Shown here: one piece after another, positions 12,881-22,533 of the stretch | How the letters are laid out: every line of letters begins with the position of its first letter | Position numbering within the stretch: the stretch's first letter is position 1 | Source of the DNA: Anisus vortex | Lineage: Eukaryota; Mollusca; Gastropoda; Planorbidae | Direction: 5' to 3' | Length of the DNA stretch: 64,000 bases | Assembly (NCBI GenBank): GCA_949126835.1 | Contig: OX421495.1 | Location: forward strand, 32,111,320 to 32,175,319 | Translations under genes and position numbers: made by a program | The notes under the pieces: generated by a model | Seen by the model: the letters and a program-made list of their open reading frames with translations, nothing else | The model's database searches: none | Told to the model about the DNA's origin: nothing

Positions 12881-13015
12881 TTATTGAAAAATGGGGAAAA
12901 AAACAGAACCATGAATTTAACATTTGTAATAAAATTTATTGAATATATTTCTTTTTTTTATTTGTGGAAATATTCTTACATGTTTAAATGCGCTCAAACC
13001 AAACTCTATCAATCA

Positions 13016-13049
13016 TCAACATATATAATTACCGTGAGTTTGTTTATTT

Positions 13050-13094
<45 letters not shown>

Positions 13095-14987
13095 CGCTAT
13101 AGGCTCCTAAGCCGTTTGACTATTCGGGACAAAAGTTAAATGTATAAATCGGAAACGTCATCCAAAAGAAAAATTTATTTTATGACTTATAATCATGATT
13201 GAGTTAATTTTATCAATAAAAAAAAGTATATCCAGCTATACAAATAAATATAACCGTGCATAGCAAATGGCCGTTTCCGTTCATTTACTATATTGAACGC
13301 GAGTTTCACTATGTTGAACGCGAGGGTCTTTTCGGGTTTCCCCAATTCTGCTGTTGTTGTTTTTAATGTGGCAAGACCTTTTTTATAAGTTACGCACCGC
13401 AATTTGGCTTGGAGAGTTTCAATTGTTTACTTTAAAAAATACTAGCGTATGACGTAATGTCTATCAAATTATTTATTTTTTCATTATTTATGTTTGCATT
13501 ATCCTTTTAAGTAAAAAGTAAGCAAATGTTTTAATTATTTAATGGATTTACGCCACTATTGAGAATATCCTTTAATAGGCGACTGTATACACTCTATAAA
13601 TTAAATGATACGAATTATAAAAAACAAGTTAGGCCTATAAATGATTACTTTCTAATACCGGGTACCATAAGCTTGACAGCAACAATATAAAATAAAAACT
13701 AAATACCGAAAGAAACATTCTCAGTACTGTTTTATTGATACAATAAGCAAGAAAAAAAATTAAATACAGAAAAAATCTTTCTCAATTTAGTTTTTATTGC
13801 CTTGATATATTATTTTCTAATTTTGTTTAAATTATTTACCTTTTTTATTGTTTTGTTTTTATATTTTCTTTTCTTTTAGATAGTATATGAGCATGCTAAT
13901 TTAATAGCATGGATAGAAGAGCTATAGAAATGCCCATTCTTCTTCTTCTTCTTCTTCTTATATTATTGTTAATTTAATATTATTAATAACATTAACACAA
14001 CTGTTTGCTACATTTTAATATCGAATTTAAAAGTATCTTAAGTCTCTTTCGGCTCTTGTGTCCAGGGCGTAACGCTTAGGATTGAGCAATCTCTGTCCAG
14101 GCTCCAGCCACCCAACGACACGCCGAAGGCGTGGCGTGCCGAGTAACGGGGAAGTTTTCCACAGCCCAGCGATCGTTCACTGCGGTTCTCCAAAGGATCA
14201 CTATCGAGGTGGCTCGCCAGTATAGCTGCACTGTCACCCGGTAGCATAAATCCTAAAGGCCTACTATAGGTACATGCATCCAGGCACCGGGTGGTTCTTG
14301 AGACGGGATTGCAGCGTCCATTGCTTCCTCCCCACCGAGACCAGTGGCCTCTCGGCAGTGCAATGGACCTCGGACCCGCTGCGGGGGCAGTGCCCCGTGC
14401 GTTCGCCCGCCGGTGTATTCTTAATGGGAATGTATCGACCGGTTAACACACTACGCCAGTTCTTGAGGCCACAATTATTATGCATATTCTAGGGTCAGGT
14501 CGACGAGAAACAATTAAAAATAACAAAAACTAAATACCGAAATAAACATTTTCAACACTGTTTTATTAATACAATAAGCAAGAACAAAAATTAAATTCCG
14601 AAAAAAAATCGTTCTCACTTTAGTTTTTATGGTATTGAAATATTATTTTCTATGCTTTTTTTTAATTATTTACCTTTTTATTGTTTGGTATTGTGTTGTT
14701 TTTTTTCTTTTAGATAGTATATTATTGCTAATTTAATAGGCTATTATTAATAACAAGACAAGTCAACACAACTACTTGCTACGTTTTAATACCAGAAGCT
14801 TGACAGTAACAATTATTATGCATATGCCAGGGTCAGGGCGACCAGAAACAATTGAAAAGAACAAATACTAAATACCGAAAAGAAACGTTCATTGTCTTTA
14901 TTGAAATATAGTCCCTTTTCTTTATCTCTTAACAAAACACATTGTAGTCATTCGTTTCTCCGTCATTTTGACGGGCATAACCACTAG
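13016..14987 (+). mobile_element. Non-autonomous Helitron, about 2.0 kb
   Basis: The 3' end has a hairpin, CCGTCA-TTT-TGACGG (14960-14974), followed 13 bases later by CTAG (14984-14987) and a host T, the signature of a Helitron 3' terminus. The left end reads a^TCAACATATATAATTACC; the same 'ataattaccgtgagtttgttta' start is seen at 48204 and, reversed, at 60495-60530. There is no target duplication, as expected for A/T insertion. No Rep-helicase is present. The interior holds a (TA)n run (13053-13089), two copies of an 'aataccgaaa..aacattctca' segment (about 13700 and 14530), and a GC-rich block (14041-14490). The GC-rich block is partly shared with 48265-48430 and 29905-29935. Confidence 0.8.
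13053..13089. repeat. (TA)n microsatellite inside the Helitron
   Basis: An uninterrupted TA dinucleotide run lies just inside the Helitron left end. Confidence 0.95.
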
Positions 14988-15188
14988 TAATAACATAATT
15001 AGAAATACCAGTTTTGTGTGTGTGTTTTCAGGTCAAGGATTTTATTTTAATTAGAACAAGTTTGGCAATCATAATTTCAAATATAAATATAACTTAGGGA
15101 TTCAAGTTGGAACATTTAACTTATTCCTGCAAAATATTATAATTTATAGTTGAGGGATTTAGATTTCTTTCCCAGGCAAAAAAAAGAA
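14988..15188. other. Short AT-rich stretch, nothing seen
   Basis: No coding or structural signal between the Helitron and the 58-bp repeat. Confidence 0.5.
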
Positions 15189-15361
15189 CACTTGAAGTTT
15201 TATATATTACAAGTATCACAAGTAGTCTAGGTGCTTTGAAATAACACACTTGAAGTTTTATATATTACAAGTATCACAAGTAGTCTATGTGCTTTGAAAT
15301 AAGACACTTGAAGTTTTATATATTACAAGTATCACAAGTAGTCTAGGTGCTTTGAAATAAA
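15189..15361. repeat. 58-bp tandem repeat, three units
   Basis: Units begin 'cacttgaagttttatatatt' and recur with starts spaced exactly 58 bp (cttgaag at 15191, 15249, 15307). The copies are nearly identical, so the triplication is recent. Confidence 0.93.
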
Positions 15362-15891
15362 CCAATCTAAATACTTACGAAATATTTTATCCATTACTGC
15401 AAGAATAATTGTACATTTCCTGTCGCTAGTAAGTTTTTTTGTGCTCAACTGTTCCACAATGCTGAAAGAAAGGAAAAAAAGAACATTTGATGAAACGCTA
15501 TCAGCTCCCACAATTCAGTATTCCGTTATATTTGGGTCTTAGTTACTAAACAAACAGAACTACCATATTGCCAGATAAGCGGCTTTCTCAATACCGGTTT
15601 TTTTCTCTCTTCAAAAAACTACTTAGAACTTATCCATAGATAAATGTCTTATTACACAGTGACTTTTTATTTTTTTTATTGACTTAGAAAAACAATTTTG
15701 AATACTGTAGCAATGTGTTTTACTCGTATCACAAACTTTGACAAAAATTATTAAAAAAAAATAACAACGAAAAACACAATTAATGAATGCAATACTAAAG
15801 CCTTTGTATATTTTATAAAGTCCCTTAGTTCATTTATCACAGTATTAATTTTTTAGAATATATTATAATTATATATATCAATGTTGCTAAA
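15362..15891. other. AT-rich intergenic DNA, no gene seen
   Basis: Poly-T and poly-A tracts only; no exon-like segment recognised. Confidence 0.5.
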
Positions 15892-16070
15892 CAGTGGCGT
15901 AGCTAGGGGAGGGTGAGGGGGGGGTCCAAATTCGCAAGTCCCCCGGGCCCCTACTTTAGGGGGGCCCCCGAAGGAGTGTTTTCGAATTGTTTTTTTCTCA
16001 TGTCGAATGTCAAAATGCAGGGGTCCCTAAAGAGGCCAAGCCCCCCCGGGCCCCCAAAAGCAGGCTTGCG
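15892..16070. mobile_element. GC-rich transposon-end-like fragment
   Basis: Begins CAGTGGCGTAGCTAGG, a word common at the ends of DNA transposons in many animals, and contains two GC-rich segments that are partly inverted relative to each other (ccccgggcccct...aggggggccccc near 15940-15970, and gcccccccgggccccc near 16035-16055). The other terminus could not be identified, so the boundary and family are uncertain. Confidence 0.4.
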
Positions 16071-16107
16071 AAAAGAATGAGAGTTAATTTTTCTTTATGT
16101 TTACGAA

Positions 16108-16264
16108 ATCTGGAAATTTGGACTGCGAGCTGGCGTTCAGCCACAAATACATAGTCACAATAGAATGTACAATACATGGAATCTGGAAATTATATTTGGA
16201 CAGTGAGCTGGCGTTCATCCACAAAATTAAATGTAGAGTCACAATAGAATGTACAATACATGGA
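16108..16264. repeat. Direct duplication of about 73 bp
   Basis: A segment starting 'atctggaaat' and ending 'gtacaatacatgga' occurs at 16108-16180 and again from 16181, the second copy having small insertions (around 'attat' and 'aaatgtag'). Confidence 0.85.
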
Positions 16265-17327
16265 GTGTAATATTCTTATACACACAGGAGCTGCTTCTAA
16301 AACAAGTAAAATAATACACATTTGAACAGTCCCGTTTAAGTCCAATATTTGAAATATAAAAATTGTCATAGTTTTACCCTGAAACTAGAATCTACCTGTC
16401 ATTGGTCTGCCCTATTTATAGATTCAACTTTCACAGCAAGAATTAGTCATCCAGAAAAGTAATATCGTGGGGAGATTTTTTTCTGATTGAGTGACACAAT
16501 GGACTTGAAGGAATTCTTTGACTGAACATTTCCCCACACAATATTTTGCGGGCGTGCAGTTGAACTTAATGTGTAGGGATTACGGCTGATAAAAAACAAC
16601 AATTATAATATGAGTTATGCAGTGTTTATGAAAGTCTATTTATGCTTAAGACGCAACCTCTTCCCCTATTCCTGTATTTACGTCCTTATTTGTAACTTAA
16701 CTGGTTTGCTTATCACATATGTTTAAAATAATATTGCAAACGTGAAAGGAAATTCGTTGACTTTGGTTTACGTCGGTTTTGGTTTCTTCGTCAATTGTTT
16801 CCGCAAAACAAAAATGGGTTGCGTTGATTATTCATTGTTTTGTTTTGCGGTAAGAAATGACTAATTATGCGTTCCCCCCATTGTGATGTTGTTAATCATT
16901 ATGTAAACATAACCCGGCTCGTTTGGCCAATAATAAACTTCATTGCTTTGTCTTGTTGATTTTTAATTGTGTTATTGTTTGTTGTCTTTATTTATTGCGA
17001 TAACTATTGATTGATAACTACGATAACATCTGTTATTACTGCTCGTGTACAGTAGTGTAGAAAGAGACAGGGAACAATTTACCTTCTACGGAGATTCAGG
17101 ACTGCATCTATATAGAAAATAATGACCTTGTGGAGAAAAATAACCCAGACGCTTCGACAGGCTAAATCTGTGACTTATTTAATGTTAAAATCTTGCTCCA
17201 TTATTGTGTGGTGATATGATAGTATAACCCACAGAATAAATAGGCCTATAGAACAAAATGCGCAATTGCATTTTTTTCTTTTTCCGGAAGTAATACCGAC
17301 ATCACTATATATGTTTGCTTATTTACA
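16265..17327. other. Intergenic DNA upstream of the THAP exon
   Basis: No repeat family or coding segment recognised. If the THAP exon at 17328 is the first coding exon, its promoter and 5' UTR would lie here, but no clear TATA box or initiator can be singled out. Confidence 0.45.
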
Positions 17328-17500
17328 ATGTCTTTTATATCAAATCTACAAGTTCAAACACCCAAAGCTAATGTTTCAGGCAAAAACTACAAAGGCTGTT
17401 GTGTAATAAACTGCAACAATGATGAAAAAACGATTAATTATCGTACAAGTAAGCATGTCAAACTACATGGCTTTCCTGACCCTGTAAAGGATAAACAATG
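17328..17500 (+). CDS. THAP-type zinc-finger protein, N-terminal coding exon (partial)
   Basis: An ATG at 17328 opens a 57-codon frame that runs without a stop to CAA TG|GTAAGT, where a strong splice donor lies at 17501-17506. Without splicing the frame stops at once, so the exon call depends on the donor. The protein contains KGCCVINC near residues 23-30, LHGFPDP near 47-53 and a terminal KDKQW. THAP domains are C2CH DNA-binding fingers with an N-terminal CxxxC-type pair, an FxxFP-like motif and a conserved Trp, then a C-x2-H pair encoded further on. The first half fits and the second half would be in the next exon, which I could not find. THAP domains occur in host regulators and in P-element-type transposases, so either origin is possible. 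A LINE tail sits about 115 bp into the predicted intron. Confidence 0.55.
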
Positions 17501-17610
17501 GTAAGTTGTAAAATCATTTTACTTAATATTAGTAGCCTAGTCTTGCTTTAGTCCAAAGCTTGCTAAGACTAGATATCAGTAGACTAATAAATACACCTTT
17601 TAATTTTACT

Positions 17611-17614
<4 letters not shown>

Positions 17615-17646
<32 letters not shown>

Positions 17647-18060
17647 TTTATAAAGCGCTATCAACAAAAAAGTGTAGGCTCTAAGCGCATAAAAAAACCT
17701 GAGAACAAAACATGCATCCAAGTGATAACATATAATAGCTAGGGTTATAAAAAAAAACAGACGAAAATAAACAATAGAACTGATTTCTATAGGTGAATCT
17801 TAAATTATTGAGTCTTTAAGTTCTTTTTAAAAAGTGTCATAGCAGGCGGTTTGTCTGAGCTTGAGGGGGAGCGAGTTCCATACCTTCGGGCCAAATGATG
17901 AGAAGGCTCTCATACCGCAAGTCTGTATCGAAACACGCGACACAACCAGTAAAGATGAGTCAGCTGAGCGCAGATCTCTTTGCGGCGCATAATATGATGA
18001 ACTTAGTTCACTCAGGTATGATGACATTTGTTGTTGTTTAAACATTGTACATTAAACATG
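17615..18060 (-). pseudogene. CR1/L2-like LINE, 3'-end fragment with (TTA)n tail
   Basis: On the minus strand the sequence reads SADSSLLVVSRVSIQTCGMR then AFSSFGPKVWNSLPLKLRQT and CYDTF, followed by a stop. This is the hallmark C-terminus of CR1/L2-like non-LTR retrotransposons (compare SFSYAGPSAWNHLPLQLRQS in the LINE at 49116). The non-coding 3' end runs through 'tataaagcgcta' into a (TTA)n tail, seen as (TAA)n at 17615-17646 on the plus strand. The copy is 5' truncated just upstream of residue MFKQQQ and holds only about 70 codons. Confidence 0.8.
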
Positions 18061-19388
18061 GTAGCGTCTATAGAGATCGCTTCTTTGAGTCAAAAGAAAA
18101 TGGCGGGAGCCGAGTATAACTTTTAGTGACTACGCCATAGGGATTGCGGATTCTGTTCTATACCCATTCTGTAGTGTGGCCTGTAGGTTTCCTGTACGCC
18201 CACGCAAAGTATAAATGTGTTTCTGAGCGTGGATATCTTCCCCCGTGGAAGACACTGTATGTCCACAAATAAACTGCTTTTTAAATCTAAGATAATGACC
18301 GCATTATAGTTAGGATGTCTTTGTTTGCCTAACACGATGAGAAAACAGCTCTACTTCTAATCACACAGGAGTGAAAACACGAAACTATTTTTCCAGATAA
18401 AATTATTATTAAGTTTATTGGCTTAAGAATCAGTATTTGCATTCGCTGCCGTAAAACAAATGTGTAGGTCCTATTTAGTTATAATAACTTTAACAGGCTT
18501 CTTCAGACAGGTAAAAACAGGGAGGCTAACGTTCAGAAATAGAATATACAACAAGTCGAATCGTGCGAATAAAAAAAATGTTCACAATCGATGTAACAAA
18601 CAGCTATTTACTCGAAATACATGAAAACAGGGAAATCATCACAAACTCTTAATTATGAATAGAGTGTATCTTAATCATGTTACAAATATATATTGTCGTC
18701 TGTCTGAAGCAGAAAATGAAGTCTGTTATAAGTATAAGATATAAGATAGTTAATCACAAGCTATTGGGGCGGAATTAGGGATATCCAGCCGTCTCAATGG
18801 TCAGGGTCGAACTATCCAATTTGGTCTTTATTGTTATCCCGTTGGGATAGGTCTTCAAATGAAGCCTACGCTCGAATTGGTGTTGAGTAACAATGTAAAT
18901 GTTCTATGTCCAGGCGTGCGGCTTTCTCCCAGGATTAAAGGTTGTGCCAACAAGTAGGAGCATTGTCTTACTTAAATAGAATTGTCAATTAAGGCTAGAT
19001 GGGCCAAGTTCCACCTTCCAAATTATCTTCATTTGCACCGCGCATTTCATAAGATGACATTTTATCATTTCGAAAGACAAGTACCTCGACCGTGTCTTTC
19101 CTGACGTCCATCGAGGTGTATAAATAAACCAAATAAACCGCGGAGATAAAAAGATCGTCACGCGCCTTTGACTTCTCGGACTGCGGTAATCCCAACACTC
19201 ATTGTGTCTATAGACTGTACATTTGATTTGAATGCATGAATGAAGTGAAATGTAAAGTCAAGTTTAGTGGACCAATTACTTCTGTGTATAGTCATAAGGA
19301 GGACACAGAAACTGATCGTTTTATTCAGTCATACCTGCCCTATATCTCTGAAGGTGGTCCTGGTGCCAATTCAACAACATGGAACGTG
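18061..19388. other. Non-coding stretch, no confident gene
   Basis: A minus-strand frame at 18995-19198 (67 codons, with DDLFISAVYLVYLYTSMDV) and a plus-strand frame at 19236-19427 have protein-like composition, but I recognise no domain and see no convincing splice sites. They could be exon remnants; I do not call them as genes. Confidence 0.4.
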
Positions 19389-19529
19389 ACCCCAGATAGT
19401 ACCATTATACCTGGTGGCCCCAGATAGTACCATTATACCTGGTGGCCCCAGATAGTACCATTATACCTGGTGGCCCCAGATAGTACCATTATACCTGGTG
19501 GCCCCAGATAGTACCATTATACCTGACTC
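19389..19529. repeat. 28-bp tandem repeat, five units
   Basis: The unit is 'ccccagatagtaccattata' plus 'cctggtgg', repeated with a period of exactly 28 bp and essentially no divergence. Confidence 0.93.
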
Positions 19530-19910
19530 TTAATATCATTTACAATAATTTTATATTAAAAATTTTTAGTATCCAAAAATAGATTTAGTTTCTCCCTAAG
19601 ATATAGAAGATAATTGGTGGACTCTGGGAAAATATACTATCGTCTGCACATGTATGGTTGGTTCTGATCCAAAGTAAATAACCCAAACGTGGGAAAATAA
19701 ACTATATTATGCATGTGGCTGATTGGTTGTGAGCTAAAATAAATAGTTACAGTAAACAATTTTTTTTTTAATGACAATACAACACAAACATTGTTATAGT
19801 CTATTTTTTAACGTTATGTATTAGGCCCTCATTGCAATTCTAATGTTAATCACAGACATGTGTATAGCCTACATTTAGTGCACATCTAAAGACAAAACGA
19901 AAAACAAAAG
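19530..19910. other. AT-rich intergenic DNA, no gene seen
   Basis: Contains a loosely repeated word pair ('gggaaaata.actat...gcacatg.' near 19627 and 19692); nothing else recognised. Confidence 0.45.
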
Positions 19911-19912
19911 TA

Positions 19913-21283
19913 CCGTCAAATGGGGTAACTTTGGACCACCGGGGGAACTTTGGACCGTCGGGGGAACTTTGAACCACCGGGGGAACTTTGGACCAGGAAG
20001 AAAAATGTTAATATTTAATTTTTTTTTATTATTTGTAATTCTTTTAACTATAACAAACTTTCTAATTTGAAAACTTAAATGTAAAAGAAATATTTGATGA
20101 TCATTTGTTGCTACACTGCTCCATTATTTGCTAAATGCGAATCGTTTCAAGATGACCACCATTGGCATGTCAGATTTGTATATGTCAAAATAAGGAGTAT
20201 ACACATTAATCCAATGTAGTATGTATATCAATATTTACATTTTTAATTTAATAAATAAAATGGTTAAGACGTTATGTGAAATTAAAAGTTTTTTTTTAAC
20301 CTAAGAAGGAAACTATGGGGTGGCCAAAGATTCTCTCCCCCTATCTCGGGGTAACTTTAGGCCATTAAGTAGGAACAAAAAAAAATGAAAATATGATATA
20401 TAATAACGTGAATTTACATTTTTATATTTAAATTATTAAACGACAATATAAGTAAAATCATTTATTTAAATTGTGTCGATGTGCTATAAGAATTTTATCC
20501 ATTTAATAACAAAGTGCTATCAGTAAATCTTTAATTTGACCCTCTTTATTTCAGAATAAAAATGACCCGCACTTATAAAATAATACCGGGGGCAAGAAAG
20601 TTTGGCTCCTCTAACGAAGACATACTAATGATGACTCAGATATAATAAAAACTAGTCAAGGCATACTTTTACAAACAAGGGCGGTCTATTTATATGTTAA
20701 AAAACAACTGGCCTGGTAATGGCTGAATGGACTTCTTTTTTTCGATGCTACAAGGACAATATCAAAAAAAGAATATGGCCGAACTCTTAAAAAGAGCTCC
20801 AGTATCTCGACAAGTTATTAGTGACTAAATTTTTCAAATTTACTTTACACCATTACGGTTCAGATAACAAATGTATACCGCAAATCCACCTACAAAGGCA
20901 CACAGTCTAAAAATAAATGAGGAAAATGTTCATTTTAAAATTTAATGTTTCATTTTCGGTTTGCCATTTAGTTTGTTTTTAAATGTTGAATGGCTTGAAA
21001 TATAATTGTAAGAGCTTATATATTTATGGTCTAAATTTTATTTTCTTATTGAATTAATATTTTTGATCCAAAGTAACCCCATGACGGAGTAACTTTGACC
21101 ACCCCACAAATTATTCAAAATAAAACTTAAATCACCAAAATAATTGTCTTTTACTTATGTATTTATTTTTATGTTGTTGTTCCCCCTAGTTAGAGCTATT
21201 AACATCATCAAAATAATTAAAGACTGTGTACAAATATTATTAAGTATGAAAAAAATTGGTAGAAAGTTACCCCATTTCACCGG
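19913..21283 (+). mobile_element. TA-flanked DNA transposon with 'ggggtaactttgg' termini, pogo-like
   Basis: The left terminus reads CCGTCAAATGGGGTAACTTT and the right terminus, reversed, CCGGTGAAATGGGGTAACTT, a match of about 20 bases with one extra base. Each is flanked by TA (19911-19912, 21284-21285), consistent with the Tc1/mariner/pogo TA target. Just inside the left end, four degenerate 20-bp subunits of 'ccgggggaactttggaccac' occur (19933-19995). The same 'ggggtaactttaggcc' word occurs internally at 20340 and near 21065-21105. The interior contains a decayed pogo-type HTH segment (separate entry). Confidence 0.68.
20562..20722 (+). pseudogene. Decayed pogo/Tigger-type HTH (psq-like) transposase N-terminus
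   Basis: From an ATG at 20562 the plus strand reads MTRTYKIIPGARKFGSSNED and continues briefly to two adjacent TAA stops. A later frame gives VKA-TRAVYLYVKKQL. Transposases of the pogo/Tigger group start with a similar 'RxYKRKPGxRxY..s.E.l..A...V..G..s...AA..y..P' helix-turn-helix segment. The first 20 residues match that pattern well; the rest needs frame changes. It lies between the TA-flanked termini, which supports the pogo assignment of the element. Confidence 0.5.
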
Positions 21284-22533
21284 TATACGCTTATATTCAA
21301 TGCTCGGGAAAACCAGTTACCAATGGTAATCATTGAAAATGTTGACTTTTTATTTCTGAGAGGGGATATAAGTAATAGATTACATACCAGTATATTTAAG
21401 AGAACCAGACAACTAGCTTGCTTAGCACTAGAATGGAATCCACATTGAACCAGGAAGAGAGGCCGGCCTAATACCACCTGGAGAAAAACATTGGACAAAG
21501 AGCTGAAAGAAGTGGAAGGACTGTAGCTCCACCATATATAATATATATATATATATACTAATTAGATTCAGTTCACTATTGTACAATGTAGACCAACAAT
21601 TATGAAATATATTACCAATTATTGTCCTTTTAACCTAATAGTAATATATTATATATTTTAAAACAAAATTGGCTTATCACGATCAGGCTTAGAGTTCTAA
21701 GCACATTTCAATGTTCTAAAATGTTACTTTTTTCAAACACTTCCTGCTTGTTTTGACCAATGATCTTTTTTTCTCTCCCAAGTCGAAGCCGATACTTCAC
21801 AATGTTTAGGAAATAAGCGATCTATGTATTCTACGTCAATACACTTTACGTCAATGGCCTACATTAAATCTCCAAAGTAATAATAATAATTTTAAGTTTA
21901 TTTATTTAGCGCTGCCACCAAATATAATGTAAGCTCAGAGCCCATTTAACATTGAGCAACAAAAGTATGCTTGGTGAAGCCATGATAATAATAATTATGT
22001 CGTTAGATTTGGGATTTCCCGATCAAATGCTATCATCCTAGTATATTATGATATAAACTACTACTTCACTGACTGGAAGCAGAGACTATAATCATATCGA
22101 ATAATAGTCTATGCTGCAAGTTACAGTAGATAGGGATTTAATTAATAATAAAAGCATTGTGACTGCGCATGTCAGAAAAGCAGAAATTGGTGCGGGACTT
22201 GAAGCTAAAGACGCCATGTTTTCCTTCTATCACAGATTGTAAATCTTTAATTAATTCAATCTCAGTTAAAACTGAAAACCAAGACTTGTACAAATGAATT
22301 ATTCAAATATAATTGTTTTGCCGAATCTAATAAAAATGTTTATATTGCAAAATTGGCCCTGTTGGTTTGTGAGCGCTTCTTATTCCATAATAATATGCAA
22401 GAACAAATGCATATAAATGGGCTTTCTTCCGAGTGGCATCCGGGTGTCGAATGGGTAGCTTGAACAAACCAACAGCAACTTAACATCATTAAAAACTCTA
22501 TACTTAATCAAAATGCAAGACTAGACTCAAACC
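21284..22533. other. Intergenic DNA with short repeat pieces
   Basis: A (TA)n run lies at 21538-21556. At 21878-21965 a '(taa)n tttaagtttatttatttagcgct' segment resembles the 3' tail region of the CR1/L2-like LINEs seen at 17615 and 49001, without coding sequence. No gene seen. Confidence 0.5.

Noticed and set aside
18995..19198. 67-codon minus-strand frame with a hydrophobic segment
   Set aside because: Protein-like composition but no domain, no splice support and short; left uncalled.
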